Source: Sulfurimonas xiamenensis
GTDB taxonomy: Bacteria; Campylobacterota; Campylobacteria; Campylobacterales; Sulfurimonadaceae
Direction: 5' to 3'
NCBI RefSeq assembly: GCF_009258045.1
Contig: NZ_CP041166.1
Span: 1,302,001 to 1,366,000, forward strand
DNA length: 64,000 nt
Part shown: piece by piece, positions 55,022 to 64,000 of the stretch
How positions within the stretch are numbered: the stretch's first letter is position 1
How the letters are laid out: each line of letters begins with the position of its first letter
The notes under the pieces: generated by a model
The model's database searches: none
What the model was told of the DNA's origin: nothing
Seen by the model: the letters and a program-made list of their open reading frames with translations, nothing else
Position numbers and translations under genes: made by a program

Positions 55022-55045
55022 GTAAGAGAGATGCATCTCTCCTAC
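55022..55045. terminator. Palindromic hairpin between convergent genes
   Basis: GAGAGATGCATCTCTC (55026-55041) is a perfect palindrome, extended by GTA/TAC outside one mismatch. It lies between the stops of the convergent genes at 55018 and 55060, fitting a two-way terminator, though U-runs are weak. Confidence 0.55.
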
Positions 55046-55059
55046 ATTAGCAAATACTT

Positions 55060-56274
55060 TTAACTTTTTGTCTGAAGCTTTTGTTTTAAAATAATTTTTC
55101 CGGCTTCTACACCCGGTTGATCATAGGCATTTATATACATAAATTTAGCGCAAACAGATGTTAAAAGTTCATACTCATACATCAAACCGGCAATGCTTCT
55201 CTCACTCACACTATCTATTGTAATTACATCGCAGGGTATATCTTTTAAATTATTAATTGACTCTATTGTAGCATCTGCCTGCTTGTTGATAAGCAGAGAA
55301 AACTCTATATCATCAACATAATTCAGCTCGCTTAAGCCCGTTAACTCTATATTTGGTATTTTTAAATGATTGTAAAAATCATCAACTTTTATAACAGTAA
55401 CCGTTTTATCTCTTCTGCCTTCTACAATTAATTGTAAAAAGGAGTGCTGATCTATCGGACCTATAATTCCAATAGGAGTTAAGCCTTGTCTGCTGCTGTT
55501 TATATCAACTTTGCCCAGACTCTCTCCCCAAAGTTGTATATACCATTTGTTAAATCCTTCAAGTCTGGATGAGTATGAAAAAACCACATTTATATTAAAA
55601 CTATTTTTATACTCTATAAAAAATCTTGCTTTTTTAACTATTCGAGCATATGTTTTGCCTTGAGTAAAAAATGAATCATGTCTTTTTTTGGCACCATGTA
55701 AAATCTCATCTATATCTATTCCAACGATAGCCAACGGAACTAATCCAACTGCACTAAAAACTGAAAATCTTCCACCTACATTTTTTGGTATTTCAAAGGA
55801 TTTTATCTTATTTGCTTTTGCGTATTCATTTAGTTTAGAATCATTTTCTGTTATAACAAGAGTATTGTCTCTGTCACATGTAATAAGAGAGTTTATATAC
55901 TTAAAAATAGAAATAGTCTCAATTGTGGTTCCAGATTTTGATATAACTATAAAAAGAGTATCATTTAGATCAATATTTTCCAATTTTGATTTTATATCAA
56001 TCGGATCTGTAGTTTCCAAAAAATAGAGTTTTTTAGTTAAGTTTTTAGAGTATTTTAAAAACTTATATATAGCGTAAGTTCCAAGTGTGCTTCCGCCGAT
56101 TCCAATTACGACTATATTTTTTTGTTTAACGGACTTAGCATACTCTTTATACTCTAATGTATCTTGAAAAACAAGATTATAGTACCCTATATACTCTTTC
56201 TCTTTTACAATTTCGCTAAAAATATCTTCATCAGATATTGTTGGATTAAAGTTATGTTGATATTTCATGTTCAA
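55060..56274 (-). CDS. pgi: Glucose-6-phosphate isomerase
   Basis: The 404-residue protein has VIGIGGSTLGTYAIYKF, VISKSGTTIETI, and a GPIDQHSFLQLIVEGRRDK segment with catalytic residues of the sugar isomerase family. It is shorter than the 550-residue E. coli enzyme, as in other Campylobacterota. It converts glucose-6-P and fructose-6-P. It overlaps galU by 4 bp, so both feed sugar-nucleotide synthesis. Confidence 0.93.
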   Translation of the reverse strand: MNMKYQHNFNPTISDEDIFSEIVKEKEYIGYYNLVFQDTLEYKEYAKSVKQKNIVVIGIGGSTLGTYAIYKFLKYSKNLTKKLYFLETTDPIDIKSKLENIDLNDTLFIVISKSGTTIETISIFKYINSLITCDRDNTLVITENDSKLNEYAKANKIKSFEIPKNVGGRFSVFSAVGLVPLAIVGIDIDEILHGAKKRHDSFFTQGKTYARIVKKARFFIEYKNSFNINVVFSYSSRLEGFNKWYIQLWGESLGKVDINSSRQGLTPIGIIGPIDQHSFLQLIVEGRRDKTVTVIKVDDFYNHLKIPNIELTGLSELNYVDDIEFSLLINKQADATIESINNLKDIPCDVITIDSVSERSIAGLMYEYELLTSVCAKFMYINAYDQPGVEAGKIILKQKLQTKS

Positions 56275-57110
56275 TCCTTGCTTTTGTTATAAAAATAGTT
56301 TGTAGCCTCTACAAAACCATCTACGCTTCCACAATCAAATCTTTTACCTTTAAATTTATAAGCAATTACTCTACCCTTTTTTGCTTGGGCTAAAAGCGCA
56401 TCTGTTATTTGAATCTCTCCGCCTTTGCCAGGTTTTGTCTCTCTTAAAATATCAAAAATATCAGGCGTTAAGATATATCTGCCTATAATCGCCAAATTTG
56501 AAGGTGCATCTTTTGGATCAGGTTTTTCCACCATATCAGAAACTCTAATAACGCCATTTTCTTCCGCTTCACCTGCTATAACACCATACTTATTGCTGTC
56601 TTGCGGAGGAATCTCTTCAACAGCCACTATTGAGCATTTATACTCTTCGAATAATTTTGTCATTTGACAAATAACAGATTCGCCGTTATTATCACACAAA
56701 TCATCTGCTAAAATTACTGCAAAAGGCTCATCCCCTATAAGAGTTTCACCGGTAAGTATCGCATGTCCCAAACCCTTCATCTCCATCTGTCTGGTATAAG
56801 AAAAAGTGCATTTTTCAATAACATCTTTTATTTCAGTCAGATAGTGCTCTTTTGATGTGCCTTTTATTTGATGCTCAAGCTCATAAGATATATCAAAATG
56901 GTCTTCAATTGCTCTTTTTCCGCGCCCCGTTACAATGGCAATTGTGTCAATATCGGCACTTATTGCCTCCTCAACACCATATTGCAAAAGAGGCTTTGTA
57001 AGTACAGGAAGCATCTCTTTTGGAATCGCTTTTGTAGCGGGAAGAAATCTTGTTCCATATCCGGCAGCCGGAAAAAGACATTTTTTAACTTTTGTTTTAT
57101 CTTTTGGCAT
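56271..57110 (-). CDS. galU: UTP-glucose-1-phosphate uridylyltransferase
   Basis: The 279-residue nucleotidyltransferase has the signature AAGYGTRFLPATKAIPKEML (~14-33) and EKPDPKDAPSNLAIIGRYIL. It makes UDP-glucose for surface sugars. It overlaps pgi and lies downstream of the glycosylation genes. Confidence 0.95.
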   Translation of the reverse strand: MPKDKTKVKKCLFPAAGYGTRFLPATKAIPKEMLPVLTKPLLQYGVEEAISADIDTIAIVTGRGKRAIEDHFDISYELEHQIKGTSKEHYLTEIKDVIEKCTFSYTRQMEMKGLGHAILTGETLIGDEPFAVILADDLCDNNGESVICQMTKLFEEYKCSIVAVEEIPPQDSNKYGVIAGEAEENGVIRVSDMVEKPDPKDAPSNLAIIGRYILTPDIFDILRETKPGKGGEIQITDALLAQAKKGRVIAYKFKGKRFDCGSVDGFVEATNYFYNKSKD

Positions 57111-57168
57111 CTTTTAACCTTCATTAATTATATTTATTTTATTTTATCTAACTGCGCCATAAAAAAAG

Positions 57169-59298
57169 TTAAATTTTTAGTTTATAAACTTTTGCATGCG
57201 GGGTTAAAATAACCTCTTCAAAGAGAGTTTTGTCATACTCTTCTAAAACCATTAACTGTATATACAAAGAGTTGTAGGTTTTTTCATCAAGCACTAAAAA
57301 TGTATTGTAGCTTGACATATAAATAACATTTATATCTGCCGTTATATTTAAAATATTTACATCTTTTTTAAATTTCATATTTTTATCATATGAAGTCTGT
57401 ACAAATCTTTTAATTGGCATTTTTTGATCTGAAAAAGTTATAGTTGAATTTTGAAGATCCAAGAAAATTCCCTGCCCCAAATTTATACCGCTTTGCTCCT
57501 CTTTAAATACTCTGCTCATATAAAAAAGAGGTGAACTCTTCATCTTTGCATTCATAAGATTAATGTTTGAAAATGCCTTGACAGTCGGGTAGATATCTAA
57601 CATTCTATATGGAAGATAAAAATAGATATCTCTTGTTTTTGAAGGAAGTTCTATATCAGTTTGAAGCGATAGAAGAAAATCATTTGCATCATCAAAACCG
57701 TACTCTTTTGTCATCTGTTCTATATTTGAAAATATCGTTATATTTTCATCTTCAATACGCTCTTTATTCTCCTCTTTAAATCTAAATGTTTTTTCAGTAT
57801 ATTCAACATCAAGTCTTGCCATTTTTGCTGAAATATTTTGAGGACTGGTTAGCGTAAAACTAACAGGAAAATTCACACTTCCGCTATGTTTCCCGCCATC
57901 TGCCAATGTTTTTACATCACTGTAATATCGAATAGGATATCCATAATCCCACCATGCAATTACATAATCCTCTCTATCTGCTATATTTTTTAACTTATCT
58001 AAAACCTTAATCTCATTAACATTAAATACCGTTGGAACTTTATACTCCTGTACATGAGCTATATTTGGATATAAAACTGCTAATGTAAAAGCAGTTATAG
58101 CTAAAAACTTTAATCTTTTTGTCGGCATATATCTTGCAATTTCTGTTATTAAAAAAGCAGCACCAAAAGCTAAAACTGGAACTGCATAGATAGTAAATCT
58201 CAACCCTCCGAAATAAGCCAAAAAACCAAGACCTATCATAGGAAGTCCAAAAAGCATTATTTTATGTCTGTAGGAGAGATATATAAATCCTCCAAGAGAT
58301 AAAATAAAAGTAATTACATGTCCGCTTATGCGGTTTGCAAATGTCTCAAAGGGTATATGTCCTGCTTCTCTTATTGTCTGCATTACAGAGAAGAAGTGAA
58401 GCTTCAAGCCCTCATCGGCTGCAGTTACGGCATCTTTAAATACATATCCTTTTAACTGATTCCAGATAGGGGTAAAACCGCCTGATGCGAAAAACACAAC
58501 AACTGAAGCAACTAAAATAGAGTATGTATATTTATCAAATCTTTTATCTTTAAAGATATAAAAAACAGCCAAAACCAGAGGGAATCTAATAAAGCCGTCA
58601 AGATTTACCATTGCAAGCATCATTAAAGCTAAAAGTTTATAGTTATAAAAATTTTTTCTATCCCAAACAAGTGTGTAAAAAAGGATTAAACCAAAAAATG
58701 AAAACTCCAAAGAGTAGCTTTGAGGATACCACCATCTATAAACTAAAATATCAAGAGCTGTTATAAGAAGATACCTGTTTTCATTTGTTCTTATAGCCCA
58801 AATTATCGACCAAAGCAGAAACATTGGAAGTACTATATTTAGCATATCGGTATCATAATAACCAATCATTGTTCGATTGTAGTAACTCCATGCAATACTA
58901 GCTAAAAGTGCAGCTATAAGACCCATCTCTAAATTATCTAAACTCTTTGCAATAAGTATTATAGGAACAACAACAAGCGAACTTAAAAAAACAGGCATAA
59001 ATAAGATTATGCTCTCAAACGAAAAAGGCAATATATAAGCAAAAAGTGCAGTTAACTGCGAAGCAGCAGTAGTTATGGGAGAGAGATCGTTTTCTTGACT
59101 TATGCCGCTAAGAATATCTCTGGCACCCTCTGCCCAGAAATAGCCATCATTTGTGTTTATCATAAGCTGAGAATTAAACATAAAAGGTTCATACCCAAAA
59201 AATTGATAAAACCAAATCATCCTTATAGCAACTGAAAACAGAAACGCTATCGCTATATAAAGCAGTGTTACTTTTGTACTTTGTGTTAAATTATTCAA
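57169..59298 (-). CDS. pglB: PglB/STT3-family oligosaccharyltransferase
   Basis: The 709-residue protein has 11-13 membrane helices in the first ~430 residues, with NTNDGYFWAEGARD and GYYDTDML as acidic metal-binding sites. A periplasmic domain follows with the catalytic WWDYGYPIRYY motif near 445. Family knowledge: PglB transfers a lipid-linked glycan to Asn in D/E-x-N-x-S/T sites. The gene symbol is by similarity of motif and context (GT2 partner upstream). No PglK flippase is in this window. Confidence 0.9.
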   Translation of the reverse strand: MNNLTQSTKVTLLYIAIAFLFSVAIRMIWFYQFFGYEPFMFNSQLMINTNDGYFWAEGARDILSGISQENDLSPITTAASQLTALFAYILPFSFESIILFMPVFLSSLVVVPIILIAKSLDNLEMGLIAALLASIAWSYYNRTMIGYYDTDMLNIVLPMFLLWSIIWAIRTNENRYLLITALDILVYRWWYPQSYSLEFSFFGLILFYTLVWDRKNFYNYKLLALMMLAMVNLDGFIRFPLVLAVFYIFKDKRFDKYTYSILVASVVVFFASGGFTPIWNQLKGYVFKDAVTAADEGLKLHFFSVMQTIREAGHIPFETFANRISGHVITFILSLGGFIYLSYRHKIMLFGLPMIGLGFLAYFGGLRFTIYAVPVLAFGAAFLITEIARYMPTKRLKFLAITAFTLAVLYPNIAHVQEYKVPTVFNVNEIKVLDKLKNIADREDYVIAWWDYGYPIRYYSDVKTLADGGKHSGSVNFPVSFTLTSPQNISAKMARLDVEYTEKTFRFKEENKERIEDENITIFSNIEQMTKEYGFDDANDFLLSLQTDIELPSKTRDIYFYLPYRMLDIYPTVKAFSNINLMNAKMKSSPLFYMSRVFKEEQSGINLGQGIFLDLQNSTITFSDQKMPIKRFVQTSYDKNMKFKKDVNILNITADINVIYMSSYNTFLVLDEKTYNSLYIQLMVLEEYDKTLFEEVILTPHAKVYKLKI

Positions 59299-60109
59299 AT
59301 GTATATCTCTCTATTTTTGTTTTATACGCATTAATATCCAATATTCTATCATATTTTATGGCGCCTTTTAATAGTAGTGTGTACTTATGCACTAATGTTT
59401 TTATAACTAAATCTTTTTTATCTTTTGGCAGCTCTAAATCAAGCAGCTTCTCTAAAGCCTTAACTCTAAATCTGTCCATTCCCCAAAATTTTGTACTAAG
59501 CTGATCGTCTGCTCCGCCATATTTTGTAATAAGCTTTTTATCTATAAGCCCTATATTGTTTTTTAATGCCACTCTTAGCCACATATCATAATCTTCACAA
59601 ACTTCTAAATTCTCATCAAAAAAGCCGACATCTTGTAATAAATTTTTATGCATAAGCGTTGCCGAGGGAGCAATAATGCAGTGAGAAAGGGACGCATCAA
59701 AAATATCTCCGTGAAATTTTTGATATTTTTGAGGCATAGCTACTTCAACACCATCTCTTATCCATCTCTCATTTGTGTAACTCATCAATATGTGAGGATT
59801 TTTTTTATGAAATATCGCATGAAAAGCCAACTTCTCTTTATGCCATACATCATCAGAATCTAAAAACGCCAACCACTTATACGCAGCTTTTTTTATACCC
59901 AGATTTCTTGCGCTTGAGACACCTGAGTTTTTTTGATAAAAATATTTGATGTCTGGAAATAAATTTTGGATTTTTAAAGTACTGTCAATTGAACCATCAT
60001 CAACAACGATAATCTCTTTTGGTTTAAAAGTTTGCGCATATACAGATTTTATGGCTCTTTTAAGAAGTTCAAAACGGTTATAAGTTGGGATTATAACCGA
60101 TATATCCAT
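59291..60109 (-). CDS. Family 2 glycosyltransferase
   Basis: A 272-residue GT-A enzyme has SVIIPTYNRFELLKRAIKSV at its start, VVDDGS and the metal-binding FLDSDDVW near 90. It probably adds a sugar from a nucleotide donor to a lipid-linked glycan or to LPS. Its 3' end overlaps the pglB-like gene by 8 bp, supporting a role in N-glycan assembly. Donor and acceptor unknown. Confidence 0.9.
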   Translation of the reverse strand: MDISVIIPTYNRFELLKRAIKSVYAQTFKPKEIIVVDDGSIDSTLKIQNLFPDIKYFYQKNSGVSSARNLGIKKAAYKWLAFLDSDDVWHKEKLAFHAIFHKKNPHILMSYTNERWIRDGVEVAMPQKYQKFHGDIFDASLSHCIIAPSATLMHKNLLQDVGFFDENLEVCEDYDMWLRVALKNNIGLIDKKLITKYGGADDQLSTKFWGMDRFRVKALEKLLDLELPKDKKDLVIKTLVHKYTLLLKGAIKYDRILDINAYKTKIERYTFE

Positions 60110-60116
60110 ATTTTTC

Positions 60117-61178
60117 TTACCACTCTTTTATTTCATTATAAAGGCTATCTCTTTCAACCGGAATAAAACCGCTGTTTTTTATAAGCGCAGTAAAATCTTC
60201 AAGTTTCATGCCATGTGCACTTTTTGCACCCGCTGCAGAATTTATAGACTCTTTTTCTATCGTTCCGTCTAAATCATTTGCGCCAAACTCTTGAGCAACT
60301 AATGCCAAGTTTACTGTAGAAGTTACCCAGTATGCTTTTATATTATCAACATTATCCAAAACTATGCGGCTTATTGCTATCGTTTTTAAAATCTCGTTTG
60401 CAGTTATAATCTCTTTTATATTTAAATAATTATTCTCTTTTTGATAAACAAGAGGGATAAAGCAGTTAAAGCCGCCGGTTTTGTCCTGAAGCTCTCTAAT
60501 TCTCATCATATGATCTATGCGATTTGCCCTGCTCTCAACATGTCCAAAGAGCATTGTAACATTGCTCTTTTTTCCTCTCTCATGCCATTTTTTATGAATT
60601 TCAAACCATTGATCTGATGTGACTTTACCTTTACAAATATAATCTCTTACTTTCTCATCGAATATTTCTGCTCCGCCTCCTGGCATAGAATCCACACCGT
60701 TTTTAACCATCAAATCAAGTATCTCATCATAACTTTTACCATATTGACGCGATAAAAAATCAACTTCTGCGGCAGTAAGAGCTTTTACATGCAGATGAGG
60801 ATAAGCACTCTTTATCTTTTTAAATATATCAAGGTACCACTCCAAACCTGTATTTGGATTATGAGCAGAAACTATATGGACCTCTTTTGCGCCACGGGAG
60901 TCAATATCTTTTACAATCTCCATAATCTCGTCATGGCTCATAGTATACTGATTTGGATTTTTTCTTGTTGCACTGTATGCACAAAATTTGCACACATCAG
61001 CACAAATATTTGTCGGATTTATATGACGGTTGATATTAAAGTATGTTTTTTTATCATGCTTTTTTTTGCGAATCGCATCCGCCAGCTCACCAAGATCAAA
61101 AAGATCCATATCATAAAGCGCAAGCGCTTCTTCAAAATTTACCCGTTTTCCTGCCAAAATTTTTTCTTTTAAATCCAT
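60117..61178 (-). CDS. mqnE: Aminofutalosine synthase MqnE
   Basis: The 353-residue radical SAM enzyme has the cluster motif C59xxxC63xxC66 (NICADVCKFCAYS), then HIVSAHNP and MPGGGAEIF, typical of MqnE. It joins the MqnA product to SAM-derived adenosyl in the futalosine pathway to menaquinone, the electron acceptor of HydABC. The related MqnC is a less likely reading. It lies next to metK, which supplies SAM. Confidence 0.93.
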   Translation of the reverse strand: MDLKEKILAGKRVNFEEALALYDMDLFDLGELADAIRKKKHDKKTYFNINRHINPTNICADVCKFCAYSATRKNPNQYTMSHDEIMEIVKDIDSRGAKEVHIVSAHNPNTGLEWYLDIFKKIKSAYPHLHVKALTAAEVDFLSRQYGKSYDEILDLMVKNGVDSMPGGGAEIFDEKVRDYICKGKVTSDQWFEIHKKWHERGKKSNVTMLFGHVESRANRIDHMMRIRELQDKTGGFNCFIPLVYQKENNYLNIKEIITANEILKTIAISRIVLDNVDNIKAYWVTSTVNLALVAQEFGANDLDGTIEKESINSAAGAKSAHGMKLEDFTALIKNSGFIPVERDSLYNEIKEW

Positions 61179-61180
61179 AA

Positions 61181-62380
61181 TTATCTTAATGCCTCAAATT
61201 TTTCAAGCTCATCAAGCTTTTCCCAAGGATAATCACTCTGTCCAACCTGTCCACGAGCAGCTACATCAGCATATAAAAAAGTCTCTTTTGATGGTTTGTC
61301 AAGACTAAATTTATTTGTTATCCAGTTTGGAGTAAGAGAAAAATTTTCTTGTACAAATTCTGAAAGTTTATCATCGTCCAAGCTTTGTATTACTGTTCCA
61401 TATGTATCGACCGCAATAGAGGTTGGACGCGCAACCCCGATTGCATAAGAGATCTGTACAAGCGCTTTTTTTGCTAAACCTGCAGCTACAATATGCTTGG
61501 CTATCCATCTGGCTGCATATAAACCGCTTCTGTCAACTTTTGTATAATCTTTTGAACTCTGCGCTCCGCCTCCGATGGGTGCATATCCGCCAAAACTGTC
61601 AACGATAAGTTTTCTTCCCGTAAGTCCTGAATCATGCAGAGATGAGTGGGATACATATTTTCCTGTCGGGTTGATATGAATAATGCACTCATTTTTATTG
61701 TAAAGTTCTTCAGGAAGTCCTGCATCATCTATCAACTCTTGTATTAAAGCTCTTACACTGTTTATATCCATCGTATTTACACAAGGAGCTGAAACAACAA
61801 TAGTATGAATTTTTTGAGGTCTGCAGCTCTCGAAATTCTCTTTCTTGCCGTAATCCATAGTAACCTGTGTTTTGATATCAACACCAAGTTTAGATGGATT
61901 CTCTTTTGCATAGTTATAAACTTTTTCCATCAAAATTCTTGCATATGTGATAGCACTTGGCATATAGTTTTTCGTCTCAATATCAGCATATCCAAACATA
62001 ATTCCCTGATCACCGGCACCTATCTCGCCGCTCTCTTGATCCACTCCTTGATTAATATCGGGAGACTGCGCATTTAAAAGCACTTGAAGTTCTATATCTT
62101 CAGGATGAAGGCACTCCTCCTTCGTAAAGTATGGATTTCCGTCATAACCGATATTTACAAGAGCGTCATGAACAATTTTCTTATACTCTTCGGTAGTTAT
62201 TCTAGTTTTTGATGTTACTTCTCCACCGATTACTATATGTTTTCCGGCAACAAAAACCTCTGATGCAACTCTTGATTTTGAGTCTCCTATAATTAGTCTA
62301 TCGACTATGCTATCCGCTATAATGTCAGCGCACTTATCAGGATGCCCCGGGCTGACTACTTCACTTGTAAATAGATACAT
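61181..62380 (-). CDS. metK: S-adenosylmethionine synthetase
   Basis: The 399-residue enzyme has TSEVVSPGHPDKCADIIADS, GAGDQGIMFGYA and GGGAQSSKDYTKVDRS, standard MetK signatures. Length is slightly above the usual 384. It makes SAM from Met and ATP. It is followed 2 bp later by mqnE and is divergent from glnD. Confidence 0.97.
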   Translation of the reverse strand: MYLFTSEVVSPGHPDKCADIIADSIVDRLIIGDSKSRVASEVFVAGKHIVIGGEVTSKTRITTEEYKKIVHDALVNIGYDGNPYFTKEECLHPEDIELQVLLNAQSPDINQGVDQESGEIGAGDQGIMFGYADIETKNYMPSAITYARILMEKVYNYAKENPSKLGVDIKTQVTMDYGKKENFESCRPQKIHTIVVSAPCVNTMDINSVRALIQELIDDAGLPEELYNKNECIIHINPTGKYVSHSSLHDSGLTGRKLIVDSFGGYAPIGGGAQSSKDYTKVDRSGLYAARWIAKHIVAAGLAKKALVQISYAIGVARPTSIAVDTYGTVIQSLDDDKLSEFVQENFSLTPNWITNKFSLDKPSKETFLYADVAARGQVGQSDYPWEKLDELEKFEALR

Positions 62381-62569
62381 TTTTATTTATTCCTAACTAT
62401 TATAATCCTGATGCTTTTTTGCATATTAAAGTCGTAATATTAGCATCTACTAACTTTAATTGTACTTCGTAATCTTTTTCAAAAATTAAAATTTATACTA
62501 TTTTATCTCTTTGTCTCTGCCCTGTTTGAGTAATTACACTATAATTATAAAAAAAGCAGGACAATTGCC

Positions 62570-64000
62570 TTGGATTTAGCAGTTCATATTGAAGATATAA
62601 TAGAAAAAAATGGTAGTGATTTTGAGCTATCTAAACTCTTCAAAACTTTTATAAATGAGTATAAAGCTTCTCTTAGTGAGCTCTTTAAAAAAAATCAAGG
62701 CAAAGATTTTCTCGTTTGCCACACAAAACAGCTAGATTCCATTATCTCATTAATGTACAAAACTACTTTAAGGCGTATATTTGGAAACTACCTTCCCATG
62801 AGAAGCTCTATTCCCATAGCCGTTGTTGCTCTTGGAAGTTACGGGCGGGAACAGCTATGCGTTCACAGCGATATAGATCTGCTTATAGTTTATAAAAAAA
62901 TTGACGGCTTTAACAGTGAGCTTATTATAGAAAAATTTTTCTATCTAATTTTGGATTCAGGACTGAAACTAAGCCATAGAGTACATGAGGTAGATGATCT
63001 CTTTAAAGCCAGCAATGAAGATATCACAATAAGAACTTCACTTATGGAAGCAAGATTTGTTACCGGATCAAGTTTGACTTGGCATGCAGCAAGCAAAGAG
63101 TTAAATAGAATACGACTTTATAAACAAAAAGAGTTTATTCTTGCAAAAATTAAAGAGGCTCAAACTAGAAGAAAAAAATATCCAAACTCGATGCAGCCAA
63201 ATATCAAAAAGAGCGTTGGCGGGCTTCGAGATTCTAACTTTATATTTTGGATAGCACAGACTATTTATGCAATTACAAGCTTAAAAGATTTAACAGGTTC
63301 TCTCTATTCTGATGAAGAGTATAAAGAGTACAGAGTAGCACTAGAATTGTTGTTTCGCGTAAGAAGTGCTCTTCATCTTATTACAGGCAAACAAGAAGAT
63401 AGACTTCTTTTAGAGTATATACCAGAGGTAAGTCATATGCTTGGTTTTAAAAATCAGCAAAAGATGATTACAAAAGTACTTGAGGCGCAATGGCGCATAA
63501 ATAATTTTACTCAAATATTTGTTAAAAAAATGGTTAGACCATATATTGCGGATATCTCTAATGTGAAAAAATTTAGACATCACCGCTTAAGCAGAGGTAT
63601 TTACGAACTAGATAACAGAATTTACGCCTCTTACAATCTAGCGATTCAGCCGTTAAACAAGCTTTTAGAAATTTTAGTTTCTCTTGAAAATAAAACATAC
63701 CATTTTGATGCCGGATTTTTAAACCAGTTTACCTATACAAAGATAGAGTATCCGCTAAAATCAAAAACATATATGCTGCTCAAAGAACTCTTTAAAAAAA
63801 GACATATGTACTGTTTTTTAAAACTCTTTTATGATGCAGGCATACTTCATCATCTGTTTCATAATTTTAAAAAAGTGCTTCATCTGCCGCAATTTGACGG
63901 ATATCATCACTATCCCGTAGACATTCACTCCATAAAATGTGTAGAAGCATTGGAAAATATTGAAGAGCCGTTTATTAAAAAACTTTATGATGAATTTGGC
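62570..64000 (+). CDS. glnD: GlnD-like PII uridylyltransferase (5' part, runs off window)
   Basis: The first 477 codons are present. The nucleotidyltransferase motif GSYGREQLCVHSDIDLLIVY lies near residues 87-106, VGGLRD near 216, and the start of an HD domain (YHHYPVDIHSIKCVEAL) near 445-461. Family knowledge: GlnD adds and removes UMP on PII in response to glutamine. The start is TTG at 62570, with AGCAGGA upstream and a TATAAT at 62540-62545. The ACT domains expected at the C-terminus lie outside the window. Confidence 0.88.
   Translation, partial: MDLAVHIEDIIEKNGSDFELSKLFKTFINEYKASLSELFKKNQGKDFLVCHTKQLDSIISLMYKTTLRRIFGNYLPMRSSIPIAVVALGSYGREQLCVHSDIDLLIVYKKIDGFNSELIIEKFFYLILDSGLKLSHRVHEVDDLFKASNEDITIRTSLMEARFVTGSSLTWHAASKELNRIRLYKQKEFILAKIKEAQTRRKKYPNSMQPNIKKSVGGLRDSNFIFWIAQTIYAITSLKDLTGSLYSDEEYKEYRVALELLFRVRSALHLITGKQEDRLLLEYIPEVSHMLGFKNQQKMITKVLEAQWRINNFTQIFVKKMVRPYIADISNVKKFRHHRLSRGIYELDNRIYASYNLAIQPLNKLLEILVSLENKTYHFDAGFLNQFTYTKIEYPLKSKTYMLLKELFKKRHMYCFLKLFYDAGILHHLFHNFKKVLHLPQFDGYHHYPVDIHSIKCVEALENIEEPFIKKLYDEFG

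Noticed and set aside
1-64000. CRISPR arrays, rRNA genes, intact insertion sequences and known riboswitches
   Set aside because: Looked for while reading; no regularly spaced repeats, rRNA segments or terminal inverted repeats were seen, and no riboswitch core was recognised ahead of metK or other candidates.

Overview
The window looks like a chromosomal segment of a chemolithotrophic member of the Campylobacterota, most likely Sulfurimonas or a close relative. This is inferred from gene content, not from a database match. The pointers are a Wolinella/Helicobacter-type hydABCDE hydrogenase operon with the HypF-like protein HydE, menaquinone synthesis by the futalosine route (MqnE), a PglB/STT3 oligosaccharyltransferase, a UPF0323 lipoprotein, a short glucose-6-phosphate isomerase, a MutS with a C-terminal HNH domain, QueH, and overall AT-rich DNA.

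Region 1 (1-17.2 kb) is a hydrogen-metabolism island, nearly all on the minus strand. It starts with a TetR regulator and a cytoplasmic NiFe hydrogenase pair without signal peptide or C-terminal extension. Next come the membrane-bound, Tat-exported, quinone-reactive hydrogenase HydABC with HydD (protease) and HydE, then hypF, a plus-strand gene derived from a transposase, the nickel permease hupE, a broken NicO-type nickel transporter, hypBCD, hypE and the 5' part of hypX. Together these provide nickel uptake, Ni and Fe(CN)2CO cofactor assembly (including a possible formyl-derived CO source through HypX), large-subunit processing and electron transfer to menaquinone. The hydA promoter carries a perfect 14-bp palindrome across its -35/spacer region, a plausible site for the adjacent TetR protein.

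Region 2 (17.3-21.9 kb) holds ridA, dapE and a large mutS7-type gene with an HNH nuclease domain.

Region 3 (21,990-31,731) is a complete-looking integrated filamentous phage (inovirus) of about 9.7 kb. It is bounded by an exact 27-bp direct repeat that includes the 3' end of tRNA-Ser(GCU). Its order is: TolA/TonB-C-like secreted protein, HTH regulator with two palindromic operators, structured leader, ssDNA-binding protein, two tiny coat-like proteins, small membrane proteins, a pIII-like adhesin, pVI-like protein, Zot/pI ATPase, pIV-like secretin, a hairpin, an HUH replication initiator and a tyrosine integrase next to the tRNA.

Region 4 (31.7-43.4 kb) holds pyrF, an acetate uptake/activation cluster (porin, DUF485, ActP, DUF294/CBS protein, DnaQ-like exonuclease, Acs), an unknown membrane protein and a two-component system. 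Region 5 (43.5-55 kb, plus strand) holds cyclophilin, queH, fabZ-lpxA-clpX-mreB-mreC, carB, a short TsaC-like protein, a UPF0323 lipoprotein and a glutathionylspermidine-synthase-like enzyme. Region 6 (55-62.4 kb, minus strand) holds pgi, galU, pglB-like, a GT2 glycosyltransferase, mqnE and metK. The window ends in the 5' part of glnD on the plus strand.

Translations and motifs were read by eye. No homology search, structure prediction or folding calculation was run. Several genes appear to use TTG starts (lpxA, UPF0323, GSP-synthase-like, glnD). No CRISPR array, rRNA or intact IS element was seen.
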